NCBI RefSeq assembly: GCF_014191055.1
Contig: NZ_JACHWB010000001.1
Location: forward strand, 124,001 to 188,000
Source: Microvirga lupini
GTDB lineage: Bacteria > Pseudomonadota > Alphaproteobacteria > Rhizobiales > Beijerinckiaceae
Reading direction: 5' to 3'
Length of the DNA: 64,000 nt
The notes under the pieces were generated by a model. The model was not told where the DNA came from, did not search any database, and was given only the letters and a program-made list of their open reading frames with translations. A program made the translations under genes and the position numbers. This document shows positions 35,200-43,543 of this stretch, one piece after another (position 1 is the stretch's first letter; the number at the start of each line of letters is the position of its first letter).

Positions 35200-35301
35200 A
35201 TGCGGGATGAGGCGCGGTCCCGCCGCAGGTCTCGCAACCCTGTGATCGCGGGTGGCCGATCCTGGCGCAGATCCAGGTCCGCTGAAACAAACCGCGCGTG
35301 A
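35200..35301 (+). CDS. Candidate SOS-controlled Arg-rich 33-residue peptide
   Basis: ATG at 35200 has GAGG eight bases upstream and lies about 40 bases after the predicted LexA-controlled transcription start. It encodes 33 residues, 11 of them Arg, with SRRRSR and WRRSRS motifs, and one Trp. No homologue recognised. Known SOS peptides in Caulobacter (SidA) are small membrane proteins; this one is basic and soluble. High GC makes Arg-rich chance frames likely, so this stays tentative. The remaining leader up to 35497 has no other supported ORF. Confidence 0.3.
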   Translation: MRDEARSRRRSRNPVIAGGRSWRRSRSAETNRA

Positions 35302-35497
35302 CGAGCAGGTCCGGCTCTTCACTTCTCACCACACAATCGAGCCGGGCTGCCCAGCACGCCTCCCTCGACTGACCTGACGGCTCGCAGCCCACCCGCTGCG
35401 GGCCCGAAGGTGCTGGCTCTCAGCCCGTCGCGCAATCGGAGATGACAAGCCCGGCCAAAACCGTCAAAGAAATGGCATCAAGCCTGAGGATCCATCC

Positions 35498-36337
35498 ATG
35501 TCCGCCGAGAAGCCCGCCCCCTCCCTGGCCGAACTCCGCCAGGAGATCGACCGCATTGACGAGGCGATGCACCGGCTGCTCATGGAGCGCGGCACCATCA
35601 TCGACCGGCTGATCGCGTCCAAGAAGGCCTCGAAGACAGGCATCGCGTCCGCCTTCCGCCCCGGCCGCGAGGCGTCGATGATGAAGGCGCTCGCCGAGCG
35701 TCACGAGGGCCTGCTGCCGCTCGATACGGTGGAGAGCATCTGGCGGGTGATCATCGGCACCTTCACCTATGTGCAATCCAATTATTCAGTTCACGCCGAC
35801 ATCTCCGGGGGCGATGCGCCCATGCGCGACTCGGCCCGGTTCCATTTCGGCTTCACGGTGCCGTACGTCACCCATCCGAGCGCCGCGGCGGTGATCGAGG
35901 CGGTGGCCGCCTCCGGCGGCGATCTCGGCATCTTCCGCCTCGACCAGGGGGCGACGAGCGGCGCCTGGTGGCGGACGCTCGCCGACCAGGACCGCCCGAA
36001 GGTCATCGCGCGCCTGCCCTTCATCGAGCGGCCCGACCATCCCGCCGGCACCCCGGTCTTCGTCATCTCGAAGCCCCTGGTGGATGCGGCGGTGCGCGAC
36101 GTGGTGCTCTATGCCGCCCAGTTCGAGCGCTGGCACCGGGGCGCCAACGAGGCCCTGGTCCGCCTCGGCGGCGAGGTGGTGGCGAGCGCCGCCGACGCCC
36201 ATGGCCTGTCGGAGCTCATCGCGGTGCCCGGCACCGTCGAGCCGTTGTTGCTGCACGAGACCCTGACGAAGGCAGGCGCCAGCCTCGCCCAGCTCGCCGA
36301 GGTCGGCAGCCATGCCGAACGTTTCCACGTGAAATGA
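35498..36337 (+). CDS. Chorismate mutase (AroQ) with C-terminal prephenate-dehydratase-like domain
   Basis: A 279-residue protein. Residues 1-90 form an AroQ chorismate mutase domain (SLAELRQEIDRIDEAMHRLLMERGTIIDRL, then KKASKTG and RPGREASMMKAL). Residues 110-279 resemble a prephenate-dehydratase-like fold (AVAASGGDLGIFRLD, ARLPFIERPDHPAGTPVFVISKP) but without a clear TRF catalytic motif, so dehydratase activity is doubtful. First gene of a likely operon with hisC and tyrC. It makes prephenate from chorismate for tyrosine/phenylalanine synthesis. An ATG with AGGATCC upstream is used. Confidence 0.85.
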   Translation: MSAEKPAPSLAELRQEIDRIDEAMHRLLMERGTIIDRLIASKKASKTGIASAFRPGREASMMKALAERHEGLLPLDTVESIWRVIIGTFTYVQSNYSVHADISGGDAPMRDSARFHFGFTVPYVTHPSAAAVIEAVAASGGDLGIFRLDQGATSGAWWRTLADQDRPKVIARLPFIERPDHPAGTPVFVISKPLVDAAVRDVVLYAAQFERWHRGANEALVRLGGEVVASAADAHGLSELIAVPGTVEPLLLHETLTKAGASLAQLAEVGSHAERFHVK

Positions 36338-36391
36338 GATCCAGCCTGCGCTAGAGCGTCTGCCAACAATCGATTGTATTAGGAAGTACAG

Positions 36392-37492
36392 ATGTCCGTT
36401 CGTCCCCAGCCCCGTCCCGGCGTGATGCAGATCGACGCCTATGTGCCCGGCAAGAGCAAGGCCGCAGGGGGTGCCAAGATCCATAAGCTTTCCTCGAACG
36501 AGACGCCGCTCGGCCCCTCGCCGAAAGCCATGGAGGCGATCCGGACCTTCGACCATCTCGAGCTCTATCCCGACGGCGCGGCCACGCGCTTACGCGAGGC
36601 GATTGCGGCCCGCTACGGGCTTGACCCGAACCGCATCATCTGCGGCGCGGGCTCGGACGAGCTCCTGGCGCTGATCACCCATGCCTATGTGGGGCCGGGT
36701 GACGAGGGCCTCTTCACCGAGCACGGCTTCCTGGTCTACCGCATTGCGATCCTGGCCGCCGGCGGCACGCCTGTCGTTGCGCCGGAGAAGGATCTGCGGA
36801 CCGATGTGGATGCGATCCTCGCCAAGGTAACGGACAGGACGAAGATCGTCTTCCTGGCCAATCCCAACAACCCGACCGGTACCTACATCCCGTTCGATGA
36901 GGTCAAGCGCCTGCACGCCAACCTTCTGCCGCATGTGGTGCTGGTGCTCGATGCGGCTTACGCCGAATATGTGCGCCGCAACGATTACGAGGCGGGCCTC
37001 GAGCTTGTCGCCACGTCCGAGAACGTAGTGATGACCCGCACCTTCTCGAAGATCTACGGGCTCGCGAATCTTCGCCTCGGCTGGATGGTGGCGCCCGCTC
37101 ACATCACTGACGCGGTCAATCGCATCCGCGGCCCGTTCAACGTGAGCGGCCCGGCCATGGCGGCCGGCATCGCGGCGATCCAGGACGAGGCGCATATCGC
37201 AAGGGCCATCGAGCACAACGAGCGTTGGCTCGCCTGGCTCGCCAAAGAGATCGAGGCGCTCGGCTTGAAGGTCACGCCAAGCGTCGGCAACTTCCTGCTC
37301 GTCCACTTCCCGCAAGAGGCCGGCCGGACCGCGAAGGAGGCCGATGCGTTCCTGTCATCGCGCGGGCTCATCCTGCGTCAGGTCGAGGCCTATGGCCTGC
37401 CCGATGCCTTGCGCCTGACCGTGGGCGACGAGGAGGCGAACGGCCTCGTGGTCGCGGCATTGCGCGATTTTCTCGGTGGCAAACATGCCTGA
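36392..37492 (+). CDS. hisC: Histidinol-phosphate / aromatic aminotransferase (HisC family)
   Basis: A 366-residue PLP aminotransferase of fold type I. Substrate-side motif [16 protein letters not shown] block [23 protein letters not shown] and Schiff-base Lys in [21 protein letters not shown] precedes the start. Between chorismate mutase and a prephenate dehydrogenase it probably transaminates prephenate or hydroxyphenylpyruvate as well as imidazole acetol phosphate; many alphaproteobacteria keep such a copy apart from the his operon. Confidence 0.88.
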   Translation: MSVRPQPRPGVMQIDAYVPGKSKAAGGAKIHKLSSNETPLGPSPKAMEAIRTFDHLELYPDGAATRLREAIAARYGLDPNRIICGAGSDELLALITHAYVGPGDEGLFTEHGFLVYRIAILAAGGTPVVAPEKDLRTDVDAILAKVTDRTKIVFLANPNNPTGTYIPFDEVKRLHANLLPHVVLVLDAAYAEYVRRNDYEAGLELVATSENVVMTRTFSKIYGLANLRLGWMVAPAHITDAVNRIRGPFNVSGPAMAAGIAAIQDEAHIARAIEHNERWLAWLAKEIEALGLKVTPSVGNFLLVHFPQEAGRTAKEADAFLSSRGLILRQVEAYGLPDALRLTVGDEEANGLVVAALRDFLGGKHA

Positions 37493-38435
37493 GCGTCTCG
37501 GCCCCCCGCGCGACACGCCGCTTGTCGAGCGCGTCGCACTCGTCGGCCTCGGGCTGATCGGCTCGTCGATTGCCCGCGCCGCGCGCCATCTCAATCTCGC
37601 GCGCACCATCGTGGCGGTCGATGCGAGCGACGCGGTTGTGGCGCGGGTGCGGGAGCTTGGGCTTGCCGACGAGGCGACCACCGACGTGGCGTCCGGTGTG
37701 CGTGACGCGGATCTCGTGATCCTCTGCGTGCCGGTCGGCGTCTGCGGCAAGGTCGCGGAGGCCATGCGGTCGGGTCTCAAGCCCGGCAGCATCGTGTCGG
37801 ATGTGGGCTCGGTGAAGGCGTCCGTCATCGCGCAGGTGCAGCCGCATCTGCCGGACGGCGTGCATTTCGTCCCGGCTCATCCGGTGGCGGGCACGGAGCA
37901 TTCGGGGCCTGACGCGGGTTTCTCGACGCTCTTTCATAACCGCTGGTGCATTCTCACGCCGCCGGAGGGCGCGGATGAGACAGCCATCGAGCGCGTGCGC
38001 GCCTTCTGGGAGGCCATGGGCTCCAACGTGGAGGTCATGACCGCGCAGCACCACGATCTCGTGCTCGCCATCACCAGCCACGTGCCCCATCTGATCGCCT
38101 ACAACATCGTCGGGACGGCGGCGGATCTGGAGACGGTCACTCAAGGCGAGGTGATCAAGTTCTCCGCCGGCGGTTTTCGCGATTTCACCCGCATCGCAGC
38201 CTCCGACCCGACCATGTGGCGCGACGTCTTCCTGCACAACCGCGAGGCCGTGCTGGAGATGCTCGGCCGTCTCAACGAGGACATCGCGCTTTTGGCGCGC
38301 GCCATCCGCTGGGGCGAGGGCGACAAGCTCTTCGACCTCTTCACCCGCACCCGCGCCATCCGCCGCGGCATCATCTCGTCGGGCCAGGAAACCCCGGAAC
38401 CGGATTTCGGCCGCAGGCGCGAGGACAAGGTTTAG
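37485..38435 (+). CDS. tyrC: Prephenate/arogenate dehydrogenase TyrC
   Basis: A 316-residue NAD(P)-dependent dehydrogenase: GLGLIGSS nucleotide motif, [16 protein letters not shown], and [10 protein letters not shown] with the catalytic His. ATG at 37485 overlaps the hisC stop by 8 bp and has GGTGG upstream; a GTG at 37476 is an alternative. It oxidatively decarboxylates prephenate or arogenate, finishing tyrosine synthesis with the two upstream genes. Confidence 0.88.
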   Translation: MPERLGPPRDTPLVERVALVGLGLIGSSIARAARHLNLARTIVAVDASDAVVARVRELGLADEATTDVASGVRDADLVILCVPVGVCGKVAEAMRSGLKPGSIVSDVGSVKASVIAQVQPHLPDGVHFVPAHPVAGTEHSGPDAGFSTLFHNRWCILTPPEGADETAIERVRAFWEAMGSNVEVMTAQHHDLVLAITSHVPHLIAYNIVGTAADLETVTQGEVIKFSAGGFRDFTRIAASDPTMWRDVFLHNREAVLEMLGRLNEDIALLARAIRWGEGDKLFDLFTRTRAIRRGIISSGQETPEPDFGRRREDKV

Positions 38436-38461
38436 CGAGCATCGTGCATCCAATGTTCAGC

Positions 38462-38562
38462 CCTCATCCTGAGGAGGCGCGTCAGCGCCATCTCGAAGGA
38501 GGATCCAGAGGGCACTGGATCCTCCTTCGAGACGCAGACTGCGTCTGCTCCTCAGGATGAGG
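38462..38562. repeat. Family A long palindrome, copy 2
   Basis: Outer arms CCTCATCCTGAGGAG and CTCCTCAGGATGAGG; inner arms TCTCGAAGGAGGATCCAG and CTGGATCCTCCTTCGAGA; two side hairpins (GCGCGTCAGCGC, ACGCAGACTGCGT). It separates tyrC from the convergent DUF2125 gene. Confidence 0.88.
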
Positions 38563-38583
38563 TTTGTGTTTCTCGAAAACGCA

Positions 38584-38606
38584 GATGGCCGGAACAAGCC
38601 CGGCCA
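38584..38606. repeat. Family C palindrome, copy 3
   Basis: ATGGCCGG (ACAAG) CCCGGCCAT: hairpin next to the family A element. Confidence 0.7.
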
Positions 38607-38633
38607 TTTCATGCACAGACTATTTGATCGCCC

Positions 38634-39686
38634 TCAATACAACGGCTGCAGCTTCACGTTCGGGATCACGAACGGTCCCATGGCGAGAAAACCGTTCTCG
38701 AGCCGCAGCGGCGGCAGGGAGGCGAGCTGCGGCTTGGCGTTCGGCTGAGCCGCATTGGCGCGCGGGCCTTGTCCCAGCAGCATGCCCAAAAGATTGCCGC
38801 CAAGGCGTCCGCCGGTGAGGTTGCCGAGGAGCCCGTCGAGGCCGGCCGCCGCCACGTTGAGCTGGCCCGCCGGCCGGTGCTGCTCGTCGAGGCGTAGCTC
38901 GCCCTTGGTCTCGATCTGGCGCGTGCCCTTGGCGGCGGACAGCATCAGGATGTCGAGCCTGCCGCCGGCTTGGCGCCACAGCTCAAGCTCCTCGGCGATG
39001 GTGCCGCCCTTGAAGCCGTCGGCCTGGGTGACGGTGACATCCGCGTTCAGGTTCGTCGGCTCGGCGCCGCCGATGAGCGCATCGAGCAGGGGAATGCTCG
39101 CCTCCGTCACCGAGGCCGCCACGTCGCCGGCAAGCTCGGCGCGCCTGGAGGGGTTGGGCCGCACATGGAGCTCCAGACGCTTGCCCGATCCGGTCAACTC
39201 GCCGGCAGGAAGGCCTGTCACGGTCACCTTGGGTGCAGTGGCGGTCAGGGACAGGCGCTGCAATCCCGATGGCGAGGCATTGATGCTGGCCTGCAGCAGA
39301 TCCCAGCTGCCCTGCACCGTCACGGTCCCGTCCGTCACCTTCAAGGGGCCGGCCGCCTCGGTGATGATGCGGCGGGGCTGATAGACCTGCGCCACGGCCT
39401 CGGTGCGCCCGAAGGAGGCGGTGACGGCTCCGCGTTTCAGGTCGAGGGCATTGCAGATCACCTCGATGCGGAACGGGTAGCCGGCGATGGTTCGATCCGC
39501 GCAGGTCCAGTCCCGCCCGGCGCGCGCCTCCGCGGCCATCCAGCCGTCGAGCGCCTCCGCGGTGCGGTTGCGGATCACGAACCAGGCGACGCTCCAGGCA
39601 ATCGCCAGGAGAAGCAGCAGAACGAAGGGGGTGTAGAGCCAGAAGCGACTGCGGCGAAGGTTCCCCGTCGGGACGGCCTGATCCAT
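38634..39686 (-). CDS. DUF2125 domain membrane-anchored protein
   Basis: A 350-residue protein with one N-terminal transmembrane helix (about 16-38, LYTPFVLLLLLAIAWSVAWFVI) and a large periplasmic part. The conserved DWTCADRTIAGYPFRIEVIC segment and repeated beta-strands (ASFGRTEAVAQVYQPRR) match DUF2125, a family of unknown function in alphaproteobacteria. The C-terminus is Asn-rich and then beta-strand again. It faces ChaC divergently. No enzymatic motif was seen. Confidence 0.8.
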   Translation of the reverse strand: MDQAVPTGNLRRSRFWLYTPFVLLLLLAIAWSVAWFVIRNRTAEALDGWMAAEARAGRDWTCADRTIAGYPFRIEVICNALDLKRGAVTASFGRTEAVAQVYQPRRIITEAAGPLKVTDGTVTVQGSWDLLQASINASPSGLQRLSLTATAPKVTVTGLPAGELTGSGKRLELHVRPNPSRRAELAGDVAASVTEASIPLLDALIGGAEPTNLNADVTVTQADGFKGGTIAEELELWRQAGGRLDILMLSAAKGTRQIETKGELRLDEQHRPAGQLNVAAAGLDGLLGNLTGGRLGGNLLGMLLGQGPRANAAQPNAKPQLASLPPLRLENGFLAMGPFVIPNVKLQPLY

Positions 39687-39758
39687 GCGCGATCTCCTGT
39701 TGTGCGGATGCTTCGTTACTGGTAGCGCCGGATGCAGGCAAGGTTCGGGCGGCGTGAC

Positions 39759-40295
39759 ATGAAGGACCTCACGGAGGATTTATGGGTGTTCGGCTACGGC
39801 TCGCTCATGTGGCGGCCGGGCTTTCCCTATCTCGAGCGCGTGCATGCCCATCTCTATGGCTATCACCGCTCGCTCTGCGTCTTCTCCCATGTCCACCGTG
39901 GAACTCCTGACCATCCAGGGCTCGTGCTCGGCCTCGATCGCGGCGGGCGCTGCCACGGCGTGGCGTTTCGGGTCGCGCCGGAGGAAGTGGAGGCCACGGT
40001 CCAGTACCTGCGCGAGCGCGAGCAGGTCACGGCCGTCTATCTGGAGCGCCACCTGCCGGTGCGGCTGGCTGATGGCCGCCGGCTTCGCGCGCTCGCTTAC
40101 GTGGTTGACCGCTATCACGGGCAATACGCGGGACGGCTGTCCTTCGACGATGTGTTGAAGCATGTGCGGCAGGGCCAGGGCGTGTCCGGGCGCAACCCGG
40201 ATTACGTGCGCAACACCTACGAGCATCTCATCGGCATGAGCGTGGTCGACCCATTGCTGCACAAGATCCTGGATGCGCTGGATCAGGAGGCCTGA
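39759..40295 (+). CDS. chaC: ChaC-family gamma-glutamylcyclotransferase
   Basis: A 178-residue protein with the gamma-glutamylcyclotransferase signature VFGYGSLMWRPGFPY near the N-terminus, HRSLCVFSHVHRGTPDHPGLVLGLD, and a catalytic Glu in VQYLREREQ. ChaC1-like enzymes split glutathione into 5-oxoproline and Cys-Gly. ATG at 39759 is preferred to 39732 because the fold starts directly after it. It overlaps the end of the opposite-strand unknown gene by 13 bases. Confidence 0.88.
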   Translation: MKDLTEDLWVFGYGSLMWRPGFPYLERVHAHLYGYHRSLCVFSHVHRGTPDHPGLVLGLDRGGRCHGVAFRVAPEEVEATVQYLREREQVTAVYLERHLPVRLADGRRLRALAYVVDRYHGQYAGRLSFDDVLKHVRQGQGVSGRNPDYVRNTYEHLIGMSVVDPLLHKILDALDQEA

Positions 40296-40717
40296 GTCTC
40301 GTCCTCGCGCAGATCCTCGAAGATCGCGCGGCGGTCCTCGTCGGTTGCGGCCAATCGATGGATGTGCAGTTCGGTGGCGCCCAATTCCTGGACCTTGGCA
40401 AGCCAGCGCATCCGGGTGTGTTCGGCCGGCTCGGACGCCGCCATGGCGGCGTCGATCACCGTGCCGGTCCCGTTGCGGTCCCGCCTGACGGCGAGGATCA
40501 CGGCATCGATGACGTCGAGCAGCTCGGTCTCGTTCAGCGGATGCACGCCGACGATGTAGCGGCGGCCCGAACGGCCGCGCCAGGAACTCAAGGTGGAAGA
40601 GGAGCGAAGCCCCGCGGTCGCCCGTAGCCTTTCCTCGCGCACACCAGCCCTCCGCATTCGGTCGTTGCGGAGGTCCCGCATGGCCGCGTTCCAGGATATG
40701 GTTCGTTTGTTCGCCAT
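40283..40717 (-). CDS. Unknown 144-residue protein, probable SOS-regulated
   Basis: A basic protein (Arg-rich N-terminus, MANKRTISWNAAMRDLRNDRMRRAG), then a compact region (RYIVGVHPLNETELLDVIDAVILAVRRD) and an acidic C-terminal tail. No domain known to me. Its start codon lies inside a LexA box, and the sigma-70 promoter places transcription start within about three bases of the ATG, so the mRNA is likely leaderless. It converges on chaC with a 13-bp overlap. The LexA control suggests a DNA-damage role, but this is inference. Confidence 0.65.
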   Translation of the reverse strand: MANKRTISWNAAMRDLRNDRMRRAGVREERLRATAGLRSSSTLSSWRGRSGRRYIVGVHPLNETELLDVIDAVILAVRRDRNGTGTVIDAAMAASEPAEHTRMRWLAKVQELGATELHIHRLAATDEDRRAIFEDLREDETQAS

Positions 40718-40755
40718 ATGTTCTTATATGTAAGAACGGCCGAGTGAGTCGTCAA
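40709..40755 (-). promoter_or_regulatory. LexA box over the start codon, with sigma-70 promoter
   Basis: On the minus strand: TTGACG (40755-40750), 17-base spacer, TACATA (40732-40727), then GAAC-N7-GAAC (40723-40709), an alphaproteobacterial LexA site that spans the ATG (40717-40715). A GTTCTTA/TAAGAAC inverted repeat (40720-40737) overlaps the -10. Confidence 0.65.
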
Positions 40756-40865
40756 GGTTGCTGAAAGCTTGGCAGTGCTTGGGTTTTTCGGATTTTTCTA
40801 AGAACGCATCGTACTCATGGCGTCCGCGTCATCTTCGGAACAAGTCCAGCCATGGCGGCGTGCTA

Positions 40866-41633
40866 TCAGGCCTTCGACAGCGAGGCCTCGGAAGCCGTCG
40901 CAGGGCCGAGGCCGAGTTCCTGCCGGCCCTCCTCGTAGAGCCGGTTCGAGGCCGTCTCGATCTCAGCCTGCACGCGCTGGAAGAACTCCTCGCGCGGCAG
41001 TCCCGGCGGGATGGGGTCGAGCACCTCGATCCGCACCGTACCGGGGCGGCGGATGAACTGGCGGCGCGGCCAGTACAGGCCGGCATTGAGGGCAATCGGA
41101 ATGCAGGGAAAGCCGAGATTCTGGTAGAGATGCGCCACGCCGTACTTGTAGGCCGGTGGCGCGCCCGGTGGGCGGCGGGTTCCCTCGGGGAAGATGATGA
41201 TCTGGCGCCCGTGCTCGGCCTCCTCCTTGGCCCGCTGGGTCATCTGCACCAGGGCGAGCGAGCCGGCCTTGCGGTTCACCGGCACGCACTGGGCCTTGGC
41301 CAGATGCCATCCGAAGATGGGGATCCACATCAGCTCGCGCTTCAGGATGTAGGTTGGATCGTCGAGAATCGTCACGATGGCGAAGGTCTCGAGGAACGAC
41401 TGGTGCTTGGCCGCCACCAGCGCCCCGCCCGGAGGGATCTTTTCCTGGCCGGTGATCTCGACCTTGATGCCGGCGATGACCCGCAGAAGCCAGATCGACG
41501 TGCGGCCCCAGAGCTTGACCATTTCCATAAAGGTCCGGCGTGGCACCAGCAGGCCCGGGATCAGCAGGAACAGCCACAGGATCAGGTTGGCGTAGAAAGC
41601 AACGTTGAACAGCAGGGAGCGGAGGATCAGCAT
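40866..41633 (-). CDS. plsC: 1-acyl-sn-glycerol-3-phosphate acyltransferase
   Basis: A 255-residue membrane acyltransferase. Hydrophobic N-terminal helix (about 3-30, LFNVAFYANLILWLFLLIPGLL), catalytic AAKHQSFLET (HX4E variant), VPVNRKAG, and the acceptor-binding motif IIIFPEGTRRPPG. It makes phosphatidic acid. ATG at 41633 is used because longer frames enter the ydcF gene. It follows ydcF by 72 bases in a likely ftsE-ftsX-ydcF-plsC operon. Confidence 0.88.
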   Translation of the reverse strand: MLILRSLLFNVAFYANLILWLFLLIPGLLVPRRTFMEMVKLWGRTSIWLLRVIAGIKVEITGQEKIPPGGALVAAKHQSFLETFAIVTILDDPTYILKRELMWIPIFGWHLAKAQCVPVNRKAGSLALVQMTQRAKEEAEHGRQIIIFPEGTRRPPGAPPAYKYGVAHLYQNLGFPCIPIALNAGLYWPRRQFIRRPGTVRIEVLDPIPPGLPREEFFQRVQAEIETASNRLYEEGRQELGLGPATASEASLSKA

Positions 41634-41704
41634 GGCGTCTTGAAACGAAAAAAGCGGAGCAGGAGGCTCCGGGGCGCCCACCATAGTGGGTTTTCGCCTC
41701 GGGT

Positions 41705-42475
41705 CTAGCGCCAGAGAGGCTCGGCGACGAGTTGTGCCTTGACCGGCGATCCGCCACTGATGAGGTGGGCCACCGAGGAGCGCTCGGGATCGTCTTCGAG
41801 ATGGGTGCGCACCCAGACGGCCAGGAATTTCAGGTATTCGGTGAAGATCACCCGGGCCACCGCCGGGTTGTGCCACCAATCGTGCGGGTCGATGGTCGCG
41901 GCCACCGGATACGGGATCTTCTGCAGGTTCGGCAGGGCGTGGTCGAGTTCCACCAGGGTGCGTGGCATGTGGTAGTTCGACGTGACCACAATGATGGTGT
42001 CGAAGCTGTTCTTCTCGGCCCAGCGCCGGGTCTCAATGGCGTTGCCGATGGTGTTGCGGGCCCGGTAGTCGAGATCCACGCAGCAATCGAACAGGCGACG
42101 CTGGCCGGGATTGAGCCGGGCGATCTGGTCGCGGCTGGTGTTCTCGTTGACGCCCGAGATCAGGAGCCTCTTGGCATAACCCTTGTCGAGGAGATCGATG
42201 GCGTCGCCGATGCGCTGGGCGCCGCCGGTGAGCGCGACGATGCCGTCCGCCCGGGTTTCCGGCCGCTGCTCGGAGCGGTCGAGGCTGTAGACGAAGGCGA
42301 GAAAACCCAGGAAACCGGCAATGGCAACGCAGGTGGCGGCCCAGAAGCTTAAAGCCAGGATGCGTCTCGTCCACGACCGCCGGGCGGGAGCCTTAGGCGA
42401 TTCCTTCATCGTCCAGCCCCAGCCGACCGTTTCCGTGGTGTCCGGCGCACCCCAACTCTGCGTTTGCGAGGTCAT
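41705..42475 (-). CDS. YdcF/DUF218 family protein
   Basis: A 256-residue membrane-anchored protein. N-terminal cytosolic tail, one transmembrane helix (about 40-65, ILALSFWAATCVAIAGFLGFLAFVYSL), and a DUF218 domain with VALTGGAQRIGDAIDLLDKGYAKRLLISGVNENTS, LDYRARNTIGNA and VTSNYHMPRTLVEL. ElyC/SanA-like members influence envelope biogenesis. It lies 69 bases after ftsX. ATG at 42475 is chosen; 42409 is possible. Confidence 0.82.
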   Translation of the reverse strand: MTSQTQSWGAPDTTETVGWGWTMKESPKAPARRSWTRRILALSFWAATCVAIAGFLGFLAFVYSLDRSEQRPETRADGIVALTGGAQRIGDAIDLLDKGYAKRLLISGVNENTSRDQIARLNPGQRRLFDCCVDLDYRARNTIGNAIETRRWAEKNSFDTIIVVTSNYHMPRTLVELDHALPNLQKIPYPVAATIDPHDWWHNPAVARVIFTEYLKFLAVWVRTHLEDDPERSSVAHLISGGSPVKAQLVAEPLWR

Positions 42476-42544
42476 CCGGGACGAAGATAATGGAGATTGC
42501 GGCAATGGAGAGGCAGCCTGCTCTTTCCTTGTTAATCCTCACCA

Positions 42545-43543
42545 TCAACCATTTTCGTTAAGAAAGCGTCTCACGGTCAGCCGCGACACGATGCCCGTGA
42601 TGACCGCCACGAAGAGCGCGATCAGCACCACGACGGCATAGCCCCGCCATCCGATGGTGAAGGCGCCGAACAGGGCCTCGATCTGGTCGCCCGTGGGGCT
42701 CGCCCGCCAGGAGCGGGTCACGAGACCCAGGGCGAGGGTCAGGATCATGGCGGCACCGGCCCCGATGGCAGCACCGCGCAGACCCAGCCGGAAGAAGCGG
42801 CGCTGGAATTCCTTGGCAATGAAGTCGTCGTTCGCGCCCACGAAATGGAGCACGTCCACCACCTCCCGATTGCTCGCCATGGCGCCCCGGGTGGCGAAGA
42901 TGACGGCAAGCCCTGCTGCGACCAGCACCAGGCTGACCAGGAACACGCCCACGCCGATGATGGTGTTGGCCATGGTGGAGAGGCGCGAGACCCACAGGGC
43001 ATGGTCGTCAAGCGTCGCCCCGGGCACGTCCCGCTGCAGGGATTGCCTCAAGGCGCTGAAATCCGGCTTCACGCCTTCCCGGATCTTGATCACGATCAGG
43101 CGTGGCACGGGAAGGTCGTTGAAGTCGAGGCCGGTGCCGAGCCAGGGCTCGAGCAGGCGCTCGGATTCCTCCTTGGAAAAGGCCTGCGCCTCCTCCACGC
43201 CGGGCGCTTGCCGGGCCAGCGTAACCGCCCGCTCCACGTCTTGGTCGATGGAGCGCTGGGCATTGGGCCGAATCTGAATCGTGACCTCGCGGGCGATCTC
43301 GGAGCGCCACTGGGCGGAGCTCGCCGCCACGAGTTCTGCGCCGCCGGCGCAGAGGGCCGCCAGGAACGTCAGAATCGCGATCACGGCCGCGAGCGCCTGG
43401 CCACCGGCCGAGTCCACCGGCACGAGGGGGGCGTTCCGGCTCAAGGATGCCGGCAGGGACCGTTTCTGCCCGTCCGAGGCCGTGGCGGCCTTTTTCAGGC
43501 GCGGTTGCGGGCGAAGCTGCGGAGAACCGTTCATCCGGCTCAC
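42545..43543 (-). CDS. ftsX: Cell division protein FtsX
   Basis: A 332-residue permease-like protein with four predicted helices: ALAAVIAILTFLAALCAGGAEL (about 50-75), then a periplasmic domain (about 80-200), then three helices near the C-terminus (VGVFLVSLVLVAAGLAVIF; GAAIGAGAAMILTLALGLV; YAVVVLIALFVAVITGIV). FtsEX couples division to peptidoglycan hydrolysis. Its start overlaps the ftsE stop by 4 bp. Confidence 0.9.
   Translation of the reverse strand: MSRMNGSPQLRPQPRLKKAATASDGQKRSLPASLSRNAPLVPVDSAGGQALAAVIAILTFLAALCAGGAELVAASSAQWRSEIAREVTIQIRPNAQRSIDQDVERAVTLARQAPGVEEAQAFSKEESERLLEPWLGTGLDFNDLPVPRLIVIKIREGVKPDFSALRQSLQRDVPGATLDDHALWVSRLSTMANTIIGVGVFLVSLVLVAAGLAVIFATRGAMASNREVVDVLHFVGANDDFIAKEFQRRFFRLGLRGAAIGAGAAMILTLALGLVTRSWRASPTGDQIEALFGAFTIGWRGYAVVVLIALFVAVITGIVSRLTVRRFLNENG

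Noticed and set aside
34966..35200. SAM-II or other metX-linked riboswitch
   Set aside because: The metX upstream region is filled by a palindromic repeat and I could not find a SAM-II core.
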